From Phoronis australis (lineage: Eukaryota; Phoronida; Phoronidae): a stretch of 60,000 nt of DNA. Positions 1 through 29,021 of this stretch are shown here, piece by piece. The stretch spans positions 304,346-364,345 of the forward strand of contig NMRA01000244.1 of assembly GCA_002633005.1 (NCBI GenBank), written 5' to 3'. Within the stretch, counting starts at the first letter, position 1. Each line of letters begins with the position of its first letter. Made by a program: the position numbers and the translations under genes. Under the pieces are notes generated by a model. The model was not told the origin of the DNA. It made no database searches and worked only from the letters and a program-made list of their open reading frames with translations.

Positions 1-274
1 GGTGGTTACACCAGGCTTACCCGTCTGAAACGACAGCGCCACGTAAAATCTGAAAACTCTCATCTTACAGTTCAGCCTCGAAATTAACCCTCATCATTGG
101 TAAAGATAAGAATACAAATGACAGATTTTACATTCTATGTTTGTTGACGGCATTGCAACTGAGCGTGCACCATCAGCATTTCACTGGCACATTGGAACAA
201 CAGTCAGAAACTACGTACAGCAATGTGGTGATGAAAGTGAAACTAATCGATATGATGCAGCTTTAGATTCATAC

Positions 275-15919
<15,645 letters not shown>

Positions 15920-16750
15920 CTTCTTTTCTGACCCACAATGCTGGGGGTAAATTTTCTCAGTTCCCGGATGACAAACAAATTCCACACGATCACGTGGTTT
16001 TTTACGTACATTATTTTGAAAATCTATCATTTCTTTTTTGTGAACGTTAAAAAATATTGAAAGCATTTAGTTTATTTGGTATATATTTGAGTATTTTTAA
16101 CAAATTTATTATTAACATGCGGGCCGTTCTACGGTCCCGGATGTCACTTTGTTGTCGTTTCGACCGCCAGGAGACGTTGTAGTTTCTATTGTGTTTACTG
16201 CTGTGCAGTGTGAATCGCTCAAATTATTGGACTGGCAGGCCAACTGCCCTTGTTTCATGTGATTTCTTAATTTCTCATTGGTTTGGAGTCATCGCTCAGC
16301 TGTGTTCTCCCGACCCACACTTCAAAGCAGCCTCTGTCACTCGACATAGCCTTGGTGCAAGGCTGTATAAATTTTGACGTTAGTCTTCATTATTCATATC
16401 ATACGTAGAGCTGACTGGCTACTGATTGATGGAGGTCTCGGACTTAGTTGTTACGGTGGAGCTGCTAGAGTCGTGTAAGTGACTACCTTGAGTGTTGGAA
16501 AAAGAAATGTACAATCAGAATTAAAAAAACCTGTCTTCATATTAAAACACTTGTAAAGTTGTAGAATTCTATAAAATACAAAAAGCTGCCATCCAAAGTG
16601 GCACAGTGTCAGTGTGGAGCTGTATAGTCATAGTGTAAACCAACCAGTCTCTTACTGGTTCCTAGTGTAAACGTAGTTCATGTTCATGTTCATGTTACCA
16701 TACCACTTTCAAAGTAGTTTTGTCATTTTTGTTTTGCTCTTATTTCAGAA

Positions 16751-16801
16751 ATGAGTGACCTAGCTGATGCTACGAAGTGCACTAAAGTGAACCGTGACTG
16801 A
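16751..16801 (+). other. Upstream ORF in the TMEM187 leader
   Basis: ATG to TGA, 16 codons beginning MSDLADATKCTK, lying just after the probable leader acceptor and 81 bp before the chosen main start. It could lower translation of TMEM187; that is inference. Confidence 0.4.
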
Positions 16802-16881
16802 CTCACAAGTGTTTATCTGTGCTGTTGAGCTGTGTTTTGCTTTCACTATCACTGAAGAAAGTGCGAACACGACTTGGAATC

Positions 16882-17676
16882 ATGGTGGATGTTATGTATA
16901 CATCTCTCATTCATGTCATGTTGGGGTCGATATGGACTGTTCCTTTGGTATTTTTGGGACTTTTTAAAGATGTATTTACTGAAAATGGATTCGAGCACTA
17001 TGCTGAAGTACCACAAATCATTTCACTGTATAAACATCCTCTGATGTTGGGCAACACATTTGTCAACTTTGGTTACGTGGCAGTTGGATTTGCGTGGCTT
17101 TACAACACAAGATATCTGCTTCAAAACAATATTCTCCGAAGTAGCATTGACGCTTATGTGTTTTCCTGTTTTAGTTGGATGTCAGTTCTCTACGGCTTCG
17201 TTCAGTTATTCAGAATTGTTACTCAGTGGCACGAGTTTGCCGTGTTAGATCAGTGGTTCACTTTACCCATATTTATGTGGGCCTATGTGTCATGTGATTA
17301 CATCAAGCATGGTTGGGACACTAGACGTGTGGTTGTGCTAATGGCTGTCTCGTTTTTCAGTTACTTAGTGACTTTAGCATCACGCTATGGTTTTGAGCTC
17401 GCTCTTTGCTTGCACATTATCTTAGTTCTACAGTCCGTCACTCAACTAACACTCAGCTATAGAAGCTACCATGTGCAACTAACCTATGCATTGCTTCTGA
17501 TGTCATGCACTGGTTTTGTTATATTAAAACTTGTCGATCTAGAACTACCTCGGATTCACAAGTTATTCTCTGTTGTAAGTGGACATTTCTTGTCAAAGAT
17601 AGCAGATATCCTGCAAATTCACTTTGGAATGAAATATTTTATCTATGTTGTTTTGGCTAAGCATAAAGAAGACTAG
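16882..17676 (+). CDS. TMEM187: TMEM187, multi-pass membrane protein
   Basis: One coding exon gives 264 residues, close to the human protein (about 261). I start at MVDVMYTSLIHV because the alternative Met 63 bp upstream adds a tail that does not look like the family. Shared blocks are FEHYAEVPQ, VLDQWFTLPIF, ILKLVDLELPR and GHFLSKIADILQIHF. Six or seven hydrophobic segments span most of the chain. Molecular function is unknown for the family. The 5' leader is probably spliced (donor 16474, acceptor about 16748-16749). The acceptor exon carries a short upstream ORF (16751-16801) that ends before the main start. A poly(A) signal lies at 18171-18176. It stands head to head with HCFC1 as in human Xq28. 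Confidence 0.93.
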   Translation: MVDVMYTSLIHVMLGSIWTVPLVFLGLFKDVFTENGFEHYAEVPQIISLYKHPLMLGNTFVNFGYVAVGFAWLYNTRYLLQNNILRSSIDAYVFSCFSWMSVLYGFVQLFRIVTQWHEFAVLDQWFTLPIFMWAYVSCDYIKHGWDTRRVVVLMAVSFFSYLVTLASRYGFELALCLHIILVLQSVTQLTLSYRSYHVQLTYALLLMSCTGFVILKLVDLELPRIHKLFSVVSGHFLSKIADILQIHFGMKYFIYVVLAKHKED

Positions 17677-18170
17677 AAAGATTGGCATGATACATTTTAA
17701 GATGAATTACTTTTTAACATTTCACAAAAAGCGTACTTTAATTATGAAGTAAAACACTGCAAATGAAGTTTCTGACAACCCATACTCATGCAATTGTAAA
17801 CAAAGTTGGGCTGACCGTTTTTCCAAACGAATTGTGTTTACAGTTTTAGAATATTTATTCATCTTGGAATTTTCTTAGTTTTGTGGCTAGTTTGTTGCTA
17901 ATTATACACTTCTCAGTGTTTTTTACATTTATTTTAGTAAAATGTATGGTGGCAGTATGGAGTTGTAGAGCAGCCTCTAAGTCTAAAGGTCTCTTGTCTT
18001 GTGTGATATATTTTATGTATATCTACTTTATCTTGTGTCAAGTCGCATTGTTTGTAATAACTCATTTTTTATTTTAAACTCTACAATTGTCTTTAATTTG
18101 TCTGTGTTCATAGAATTTGTACTACATTACATTGCCAAGATCAACCTTGATGGTCATGTAGTTTAAATTA

Positions 18171-18176
18171 AATAAA
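18171..18176 (+). terminator. Poly(A) signal AATAAA for TMEM187
   Basis: Canonical hexamer about 500 bp after the stop codon, at the end of an A/T-rich 3' UTR without other features. Confidence 0.6.
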
Positions 18177-18734
18177 AAATATTTACTTGCAATCTTTCTA
18201 TGGCTTTACTGATACCATGTATTTGTAAACATGTACGGCAAAAATTGTCTGATTGGGGACAGTGAAAAATTAATTATTTTGCTCAAGGTCCGATCTTGTC
18301 CCAAATTCTAGAAAAAGGCAATACTGGCTGTCCCAAATTCATGAATCATTAGAAAAACGGCAAAATTACCCCCTCTGTTGGTTGAAAACTCACGTGTATG
18401 TCACTGTTTATTTTGCTACGTATATTATCTTCATGCCACTTATAGCCCGATGATGAGACAGGCGGTCTCGAAATATAGCTAGCGGTTTAATTTGTTTGTT
18501 TGTTATGTTTCTTGGTGTTTTCTTCCAACACTACGAGAGACTGCCGTGTCAAGCTTTCAAACAAAAAGTTTAGTTGTGTTTTCAACGATGTTTGTGCTAA
18601 GGAAGGACTGCTTCCGAACTACACTGATATATTGCGTACACGTCAACCAATACGGAAATTACGTATGTTCAGTGCTGCGTGTTTTTGCCGTTTCTGTAGT
18701 GCTACGGCGTAGCGTCAAAAGTCTACGCATTTTC

Positions 18735-19338
18735 GGTAATTACTCATTTTTGACGATGTTCTTCATAAATGGCTCCTACTGGCAATTATCTCTTCTTAAA
18801 TAACGAGTCTTGTTCGACAGGGCGGAAAGAAGTTACCAAGGAGCATAAAAACACTCTGTTACAAGCTCTTATAAGTAAGTATACACATGCAACGCATTTA
18901 GACACTTGACCATGTTTTGACCGTTTTCATCACTGCTATGGTTTAATGCTGTTTTTTTACAACATTTGCTATGGCTAGAGCAAAAACTAGCTGTCATGAC
19001 ATGTATGATGTTGAGAGGCGACCTTCACTGCTTGATTGCTATGATGTCATTTTGCATGACAATTAACATTGTAATATCAAAACATGATTTTCATGCACTT
19101 GCGAAACCCTGAGTTGAAAAATATTGCATGAGCGTATATGAGGTTTCATTTTCGGTGTTGGTATCACAGTGGAATTAAATACTACTGGCACGCTTTGTTC
19201 TTTCACAGTATATCTTTACTTTTCGAGTATCAAGAGTATAATAGTTTTGAAGATGCTAGGCTAAATGTACCGACATGCCGACCTGTGAGCTCTCGTTTAT
19301 TCACTGACAAAACTGGGTTGATAACTAGCATACACTAA
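18735..19338. repeat. Interspersed repeat, copy 2 of 3
   Basis: Between TMEM187 and PEX11G. It matches 25,945-26,590 over nearly its whole length (shared blocks GGCAATTATCTCTT, GAAAGAAGTTAC, CTTGACCATGTTTTGAC, CACTTGCGAAACCCTGAG) and its second half matches 13,630-13,980. It lacks about 40 bp present in the other two near position 19,060. No intact ORF. Confidence 0.7.
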
Positions 19339-19690
19339 CTGAATTCGGCACCACGAATTATAAAGACAATAAATCGTTGGTAGCCTGCAGACAGTTGTTA
19401 ATGAAAGCAATCCCACAAGTTTATTTGATTAAACATCAAAATTTAGCTCTAACCACGCACAGCTTCAGCTTTCACACGATGTTGACGCGCTGTCACTAAC
19501 AATGGTTTTGTGGAATGCGGAATCCTGCAGTGGGAAATCCCTTGTGCGGACCAACCTGGTTCCCGGGCCTCGCACGCTGACGTAACGGATAGTTCGAGGG
19601 TCTGTGTCAAAGATTTGTCTGTGTAGGAGACCAGTGCTGTAAATGCTTTTCTCCCATTGTGGCACACAAAATCAGAACTGACAAATATAG

Positions 19691-22600
19691 ATGGCCGACT
19701 TAGCTCGCGCTTTGGCCTCTCTTCTTGACACGTATTCTGGACGGAACTCTATTATACGAATAGTTAGCAATGGAGCTTCAGCCTTAGGTGGCATCGTGCG
19801 CGAAGAAACAAATACCAAGCTTCAGACCATAAGTCAACAACTGATGGCTGCACAAACTATCCTCAGATTGTTTGACGATGTTCCCATGTTCTTGTACAAC
19901 CTGAGATATCAGTTTGGACACCAGGTAATTCACTTAGTTCCACCGTAGACTGTAATAGAATTATCAAGTATCTAGTACTTGATGGTGCTGTACGATTGCA
20001 GCTCAGTGATCCGCGACAAACTGATTGGCACAGTTCTGAAGTGGCACCAAACTGAAGCTAAGGCAATGTCCCAAATTATTGCAAGTGGTTTATAGGGTTT
20101 CTCGACGATTATCAGAGAGATATCGGCGACAATGAGTGCAGGGAGGAGCGTAATAGTTTCTGAGGATACTCCCTCATGTTTTAATCCACATGACCTGCAT
20201 ATTAGAGTACTCATAGTCGTAAATTCTGGTTCTGATAAGTGTTAGAAATCCATAAACCGCTGGCAGTAATTTGGGAGCTTGTGGTAGCTTCAGTTTGACC
20301 AGGAATGCAGTTTGCCTCACTAACCCATGTGAGCCTAATCAGTTTGGCGTAGGCATCATCTTGGGCTGCTGCCCCTCCGGGGTCCAGTCAGCGAGAACAT
20401 TTTAGTACACTCGTAACTGAGCTGTGCCAGCCTGACCAACATTGGTCCTGGTACTCTTATAAGACATACGAGTTTAAATGTGATGACTGAATTATAAAGA
20501 TATCAAACGTATGATTTGAAAACAAGGTTAAATCACTAAGGTTGTTGTTAGTGGCCTGCTTCTTAAAGATTTTGGTAAACAGTCATGAGTTACTGGCCAG
20601 ATGTTGCGGCCTCTGATTTATCACTGAATAATGGATTCTCTGAATTAGGTAACTTTCCAATATGCTGTATAAACTGACGTCACCCATCCCTTTATTGAAC
20701 AAGAGCAATGTTGAATGGTGACAATTGTAAGGAATTCTATATAGGACTCACACATGCACACAGTGACCCCTCTGTGACAGGTTGAAAGAAAATCACACCT
20801 CAGAGAAAAATAACAGACTTATAGGCATTGCTATTAACTAATCACCAAGACAACTATGTTAGTATTATCTGCAGAGATCGGAGTTACTGTACAGTGGCGG
20901 ATCTAGGATAGCACAACGGGGGGGCNAACCTCCCTCCCACCCAGGAAATTTTTCTGTTTTTTCCTCTAAAAATCAAGCATTTTCCTTGATTCCTGAAGTA
21001 TTATCCAAGAAGAAAGGCAAAAAAAAAAACAGAGAACGTGCCAAACAGGAAAAACCGCACGTACCACAGACTCGAACTCGTGACGTGGCGCCGGGATAGA
21101 GCGCGCGTGGTTTACCACTACATCACCACGATTTAACTACTTAAAGGCGAAGGCAACCATTTTCATGTCATTTTTAGCAAAATTAAGGTTCGTTGATTAT
21201 CCCAGACCTATTTTTCACTTAATTACAGCTTTTCGTAATTTAATAAATTACTCGTTCTCTGCTCCGGAAGTGCCATTTTGGAAGGCAAGAATTATGCGCC
21301 AATTTGGTTCTGCTTTGAGTTTACAGTGAGAATCTACTACATTTGTTTTCTTGTTGTTTTTCTCAAATTGACGAGTATTCTACGACAAGCTAGGTTGTTA
21401 GAGAAATCAAATTACGTTGGATTTAGGGATTGTTTAGTTTGTAGTAACCTTGAAAATGGCTGGAGTCGGCATGCATCCCATACCACAGTGACAGTATAGT
21501 GAGACATTGTTCATAGCAGTGGTAACGAGGAATTTTTTCACGGACAGTCAGTGGGTGGGTATATGTTTTGAGGCCGAGTATAACGAGACAGAGTACGCAC
21601 AGGCACAACTTGCCCGAGTGTCCTGCGACACACTCCCACTGGATGGTGACCTGAGCACCCAAACTGCTTACATCCTGCCGTTGTGACTCCCTTGCCACAC
21701 ACCTGGCACCGTCGAAATAGCTCCAATACTTTAGACAAGTCCACAATTAAAGTACCAAAGTTTGACTCGCCGATCTGTTCATTGCCTAACTGTCCTCGTC
21801 ACTGTGTGTCGAACTGGGCCTGCATTCAACATCGCTGCTGGGCTGCTTACAGGCTCTGGGCTAGAGACAACAGCACAGGGCGAATCACAGCTAGTTCCGG
21901 AATTGCACGCTGTGGAGGTACGTTCGGAGGCACGGGTGACAGTAGATGAAGTGCCTCCAGTCACTGTAGTGGCCGCAGCTCGCGAGGCTTCTCGCTTCAA
22001 AAACGCACTTCAATTGGGGGCGGCGACGGGGCACTGCCGGGAATCAACAGCGACGGTATGGCACCCTTCTTTAGGCGTTGTTTCGAAGGAACCTTCATCA
22101 ATTAAGCGTACATATCTCTCTCGTCATCTGACGGCAGAAAATGCTTGCCACACACTCGGCAACTCTCCACTGCTTTGAACTTTGCGTTGACTGGTAATGC
22201 TGCGTTCTTCACACGAGCCAAATAAAGTGAAGTGTGTCATCGTTCGGAAAGCGATGCAAAGGTACATTTAAAACGCGCGTGAGATGATAATGAGTACACC
22301 CTGGTACACAGCAACAGTGTGGCATGTTGACTGACTCGTAAACAAAAGCAAACAACGAAAGAAGTTGTCACAACCGAGGTAGAACGATGACAGACTCGAC
22401 AGCTCTCACAGTCTGAGTCATACTACATGAAAAGAAATTAATTGGCGCGAAATTCTTGCCTCCCAAAACGTCACATTCGCAGTAGAGGACGAGTAATTTA
22501 TTAAATTACGAAAAGCTGTAATTAAGTGAAAAATATGCTTGAGATCATCAACGCACCTTATTTTTGCTAAAAATGACTTGAAAAAGGGTTGCCTTCGCCT

Positions 22601-25600
22601 TTAACTTGTGCTAAGAGACCTACTTGTTTATGGTCCACAGCGTTTGCGCGCGAAATCTACTTCTTTTTTTAATGCTTATTACACGTTTTATATTTTGTGC
22701 AATAGGTTCTTAACAAATTTGTTGTATTTAAAATAGTCTTCAAATGCCCAAAAGACCAAATCCGTTTTTCGTGTTGGCAATAATGACGGGATTGCTTTGG
22801 AAATCGCCTTAAGTTAAGGTTTGACATAGAGAGAATTATGAGTTTCTGAGTTGATTCACCAATGCTTCGATTAAAATTCACATCTTACCAGCAGTTTCTG
22901 TTTTTTTATCGTCACTCAGTTAGTTAAAAAATGAAGTAAATTTTCTTCAATGCGCAGTGGAGCAGACGACAGAAACGGAGTCGTAGTGCGCAGCGCCATT
23001 GCCGGTCGCCTGGGATATCGCGGGAGAGCTTATACTTAGCCAGGATTGCGTTACGAATGCGTCGTGTTCCGAACATGACATTTGAAATTGGATCTGAACC
23101 CCTCCCCCCTCCAAACACCAAAACTGTACACATTTAAATCTTGTTTCATCCGTATAATTTTAATTACCGGGGTTAATTAATAAACTCAACATTTCCCTAC
23201 GCTCTTGCTGTTTAATTTTTTGCGGCAGCTAAGGGGGGGGCTGCCCCCCCTAAATCCGCCTATGCTGTACATTAAAGAGTCATTGGCCATCAGAACCAGC
23301 ATGCCACTGATTCTCAGAATGACATGCAGAGCTCAGTGACCCTGCTCGCTGGTTCCCTGCGTGCCTCTAGGTGGGCTAAGCACGCAGGGAACCAGCGAGA
23401 GTGACCCTGCAACTATGGTGATGGCCAGCTACTGACTATATTCTATGTATCTCTCACTTCACTCTATGGATGTTACCTGAGCTGTATGTTGGCACTTGCT
23501 ATCCTAAATTGATGTAAATATGATCCGGGTGATAGCTAATGAAAAGACAAAACGTTGAATTGAACATGAACTTTTGTATTTGTGCGGCGATCGTCCGGTT
23601 TTTAATCTTATTGTGGCCAAAAACTGATTTCATGTTATACAGTGACACAACAGTTGGTAGATACAACGTTCTGCAGTGCTATAACACTTAATAGGTACCA
23701 TGTTATATAGTGACATAACACTTGGTATGTCATACAGTGACATAACACTTGGTAAGTACCATGTTATACAGTGACATAATTCTCGGCAGATACTATGTTA
23801 TAGTGACATAACACTTGTTAGATACCATGTTATACAGTGACATAACACTTGGTAGATACCATGTTATCCAGTAACATAACACTTGGTAGATACCATATTA
23901 TACAGTAACATAACACTTGGTAGATACCATGCTATACAGTGACATAATACTTAGTAGATACCATGCTATGGCAGTGACATAACACTTGGTAGATACCATG
24001 TTATACAGTGACATAACACTGTTAGATACCATGTGATACAGTGACATAACACTTGGTAGATATTGTGGTCACTTTAAGCCAAGGAGAGTTAATAAGATGA
24101 CTTTCCTTTCAGTATGCTTGCCTCAGTTGCCCTTAAAGCCTAACTTCAGTCGAATTTTTTTATTTTAGATTATTGGGCTAACCAGATAGTCTTAGCAATG
24201 CCTTAGTAAAATAAGAAAATGCGAGTTCAATCACACAAATGTAAGCCCGTCAAATGATAAGTGAAGCTGCCATGTTACGTCACCGCGAGATCCCAGCACA
24301 AACAAAATGCATATAACGGTTGTATGGAATCGGCGTCTGAATAGAACACCATTGCGTGCAGGTTTATTCGCAGCTGTTTGAATTAAATGGTGATTCTCGC
24401 GGTGACGTAGACAAAAGCAAGCCAACTAAATACTTCTAACAGTTTGTTACATTTGGCAATTTATGGCACTTAACACACTGCAGGAACCAAACAGACAAAC
24501 CTTTTATTGGCAACATAGAAACATATGAGAAAAAACAACGTTTCGATATGACTCGAACGCGAGCCACCGTCTTCTTAAATCTGTGCTAACAGACCACCAC
24601 AGACATAACAAACCAGCACAAAGATAAAATGGATCAGTCAGCAAAACATGTACTTGTGTTGCAAACTTAAACTGCCCTGTTTTATGTATGTTAATCAGTG
24701 TCCCTTTCGGAATCACAATTATGACAAACACAGGACATTACCCTCGCTGCTCCTCGGTGCATTCCGTGTGGGCCCATCGTTTACAACAAACACACTTGAG
24801 CCATTTCTAACCAGATTTGCTCATTTTGTCCAAGCATACTAGACAAAACGTAGCGTCAGCTTCGCTATCTGACGAACTGACATTTTCGTGGCGTTTTCTC
24901 TGCCTGGCTTTGGGCTTTTTCTGGACTTTCTTCATCTTTTTACTAAGTTTCTTTCGTCGCGCACCGGCTCTTATTTCCATTCGCTTTCGTACAGGCTGCT
25001 GGTTAGTATTCGTGACTGAGTCGCCGAATGACGCGAGCGATGCATTGTATATTCAATGCATTTGGTATTGGAGAAGCATCGAACACTCAACTGCGTTCTT
25101 TAAAGCTTCGTATCAAGATTTCCCGTAGATAAGCCAACCTGACGAAACGCCCATGGGAAATTATGCCGAATAAACGCCCATGGGCGATTATTTGGTGTTA
25201 CAACTTCTGGTGTCAAGTGTTCAGATAATGAGGGGGCTTATTCAAAGAATTTCTTCGCAAGAGCCTACTCAGCGGCAACTTTTTGTCTCAAATTCAGTTT
25301 TGTGGTACATTTATCAGTTACAATAAAACGAAAAAAGGTTGGCGAACTATGCATTTGTTAACATAAAATTTAAAAACACAATGTTAAGTAAAAATGTCAA
25401 AGTCAGCAAAGCTACGACTTTCCGTTTACAAGCACCCCTTTTCCAAATAAACGCCTGGGCGTTTATTTGACGTTACTAAAACACCTGAAAATTTTCATTT
25501 TCCGAATACACGCCTATGGGCTTATCTGCGGAAAATCCCGGTAGTGGCCAGCATCACCGTTGCTGGTAAACTGAGGTCTGGATGTTATAAAGCTGTAGTA

Positions 25601-28600
25601 CCAGGTTTCATTGGCAGACTGTTTCGTTTCGCTAACTTTATGGATGACATGGGGTTTTGCCAATAGATATGCAAGTTTCATAAGATCTTTTGGTGTGATA
25701 CCAAAGAAAAGATTGGCAAGACCTTTTATACGTTTCACCAAATTATCTTTTACTTCTATAGGCAAAACTCTGGGATCTCCAATTTTTGGTATCATGCTTT
25801 GTGTACATGTACTTACTCAGTCCTATGCGGTGACAGCAGCGGCAAATAGATGACTGTGGGATACCAAATAGCTCGGAAAAAGCGTTAAATCCCAATCCTT
25901 CGTCCATAGCTTTGAGACAGTTGTGCATATCTTCCGATGTCTACGACGATGTTCTTATAAATTTTCGAACCTTCGCTTTGGCTTTTACTGGCAATTATCT
26001 CTTTTGTGAAAATAAATTAAATCACGAGACTTGCTCGGCGACAGGGCGAAAGAAGTTACTAAGGAGTATAAAAACACTCACAGTTACAAGCTCTTATAGG
26101 TAAGTATGTACATGCAACACATTTAAACACTTGACCATGTTTTGACTGTTTTCGTCACTGCTATGGTTTGCTATATTTTTTTTTTAAATTGCTATGGTTA
26201 GAGCAAAAACTAGTTGTCATGACATGTATAACATTGAAAGGCAACCTCCATTATTTGATTGCCATTAATGTCACTTCGCATATGCTCTGAGCGGCGTCCT
26301 GGTAAGAATAGCAATCATTAATCCTGGACAAAGTTTAACATTGTTCTATCAAAACATAATTTTCATGGACTTGCGAAACCCTGAGTTGAAAAATATTACA
26401 TGAGCGTTTTTGCGGTTTTATTTTCGGTGTTGATATCACACTGGTATAAGGTCGGAATTAAATAATACTGGCACGCTTTCTAGTCTTTCACAGAGTCAAG
26501 TGCATAATAGTTTTGAAGATATTTAGCTAAATGTACCGACATACCACCCTGTGAGCTTTCGTTTATTCACTGACAAAAGCGGATTGATAACTCATAGGCG
26601 GATTTAGGGGGGGCCCAGGGGGCCCGGGCCCCCCCCCCTTGGCTGCCGAAAAAAAATAAAACAGTAAGAGCGAAGGGAAATAAATGTTGAGTTTATTAAT
26701 TAACCCCGGTAATTAAAAGTATACGGATGAAAAAAGATTTAAATGCGTGCAGTTTTANNNNNNNNNNNNNNNNNNNNNNNNNNNNNNNNNNNNNNNNNNN
26801 NNNNNNNNNNNNNNNNNNNNNNNNNNNNNNNNNNNNNNNNNNNNNNNNNNNNNNNNNNNNNNNNNNNNNNNNNNNNNNNNNNNNNNNNNNNNNNNNNNNN
26901 NNNNNNNNNNNNNNNNNNNNNNNNNNNNNNNNNNNNNNNNNNNNNNNNNNNNNNNNNNNNNNNNNNNNNNNNNNNNNNNNNNNNNNNNNNNNNNNNNNNN
27001 NNNNNNNNNNNNNNNNNNNNNNNNNNNNNNNNNNNNNNNNNNNNNNNNNNNNNNNNNNNNNNNNNNNNNNNNNNNNNNNNNNNNNNNNNNNNNNNNNNNN
27101 NNNNNNNNNNNNNNNNNNNNNNNNNNNNNNNNNNNNNNNNNNNNNNNNNNNNNNNNNNNNNNNNNNNNNNNNNNNNNNNNNNNNNNNNNNNNNNNNNNNN
27201 NNNNNNNNNNNNNNNNNNNNNNNNNNNNNNNNNNNNNNNNNNNNNNNNNNNNNNNNNNNNNNNNNNNNNNNNNNNNNNNNNNNNNNNNNNNNNNNNNNNN
27301 NNNNNNNNNNNNNNNNNNNNNNNNNNNNNNNNNNNNNNNNNACCTACCGGCGAACTTTGAAAGCTGAAGTTCCCGCCCTTCGCGTACGTGCTGCCGGGAA
27401 CCAGCCGTGCATTTGCCGTGTTGTTAAACATTAAAATGTCAAATATGTGCAAAAAGACTATTAAATGTCATATCAACAGCATTTGTTTTTATCAAATACA
27501 AACAATGATTCATTGAAATACAATCAGTTTCAAGTAACGCCAATTAAAGACAAGTATAAGTGGTGGCATTTTGGAAACGAACATTTGACTGCCAAGACCG
27601 CAATGGCTCACCTTTGGCCTATTTAAAGATTGAGGTCATGAATTGGAGCATGCGCAGTATAAAAAAGTTGAGTTCACGATTTTGGGAACTGAAATAGGGA
27701 CTGCTCGAAGAAAAAGTTTCATAACGGGAGTATTTGTTCGAGTTGGAAGGAATTAAACACACCAACAACCTCCTAAGGTGTTCCTCTATGCGCAAAAGGT
27801 ATTTGTAACAACGTGACTTTGATGGTTTAGTCGGTGCGAGGCATAATTCGCCGAAAAGCTTCCGGCGTACAGAGCGCCTATAGCCTCTACATCGCCTCTG
27901 CTTCGGGCCAACAGAGGCGATGGTCATTGCCTAGGGCATGACGTGACATTCCGTTGCTCCCAACTTGTTCGATTCTATAGCCCAACTACAAGTTGGGAAG
28001 TTTACCCCCATAACCAATATCTTACACGACTGATTAACTCCATTCTGGCATTTATGGTTGGAGGGCCTGCACTCTTTTGTTCGATAATTGCTCTAATCTC
28101 TGATCAGATCCTATCTAGCCTGACTGGGCTGGGCTTAGAAAAATGAAACTTAAGTTATAACATATTATTTGAGCTTAAACCAACAGCATTTCTGAATTCC
28201 TTGTCAAATTCTGATCATGTTCTGTTTTTGAATCACCAAAATCGCCCAACTACAACAAAATTTAAGACAATCTATTCTGTCCAAACGGATTACCAAACGC
28301 TCTGGGTTTGACTGTGTTCTTATGCGTTCGGTAATAGCGTGCAACAACCTTTGAAGCCTGGGAGATAATTGGCCTGCTTGTTATCATATGGGATAAAAGA
28401 CTGAGCTGGGCAGTTGACCAAAGATTCAGATGTTATCGCACATTCAGCACCCCTCACATGTGGAAAAGTTATTGAACGACAGAACGCTATAATGCAAACT
28501 GATTTGGCACAGTTCTGGTTGGTGAGACAAACTAATGCCTGCACCAAACTAAAGCTTCGGTAATTTCCCAAATCATTGCTAGTGGTTTATAAGGTTTCTC

Positions 28601-28975
28601 AACGATTATCAGAACTGCAGGAATCGACTGCAGTGAGTGCTGGGAGACGGGCCTTTATCCAGGATTTCGAAAATAGGGTGTTCAAAATTTGGTTCCCAAT
28701 ATTCCAGGGCGTCCATGATTCCGACGCGTAACCCCCCACCCCCAGCAATCCCCCCAAACCACAGATATTTTTACAGAAAAATGCATAGACCAAGTTTTTT
28801 ACATCTAAGTTTACAAAACAGCCTTCTGTAGTGAGCATTTTTACTAAAAAAAATGTGTAGACCAAGACTTTTATAATGGTATCAACCAAGTGTGAGCATA
28901 GCAACATTGTATACATACTTTGTATATACATTGTATATTTCTTCCTGCTTTGAAAAAACAGCCCCCATCCTGAGT

Positions 28976-29021
<46 letters not shown>

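Larger units (their letters stand above)
20892..23265. mobile_element. hAT-like element interrupted by a second element
   Basis: Left end CAGTGGCGGATCTAGG (20892) and right end, read inverted, CATAGGCGGATTTAGG (near 23,249-23,264). The same sequence CTGTAC abuts both ends and may be a target duplication. After removing the nested 21145-22600 element about 0.9 kb remains. The last ~165 bp (23,100-23,264) reappears inverted at 26,596-26,757, running into the N gap. No transposase frame is intact. Confidence 0.5.

Noticed and set aside
18492-18803. 103-codon plus-strand frame after TMEM187
   Set aside because: No splice or promoter support; it overlaps the start of an interspersed repeat and matches no family I know.
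19342-19357. GAATTCGGCACCACGA, similar to a cDNA-library adaptor
   Set aside because: It differs from the adaptor I know (GAATTCGGCACGAG) and continues into ordinary sequence, so chance is more likely than contamination.
26727-27452. Open frames across the N gap
   Set aside because: They exist only because unknown bases contain no stops.
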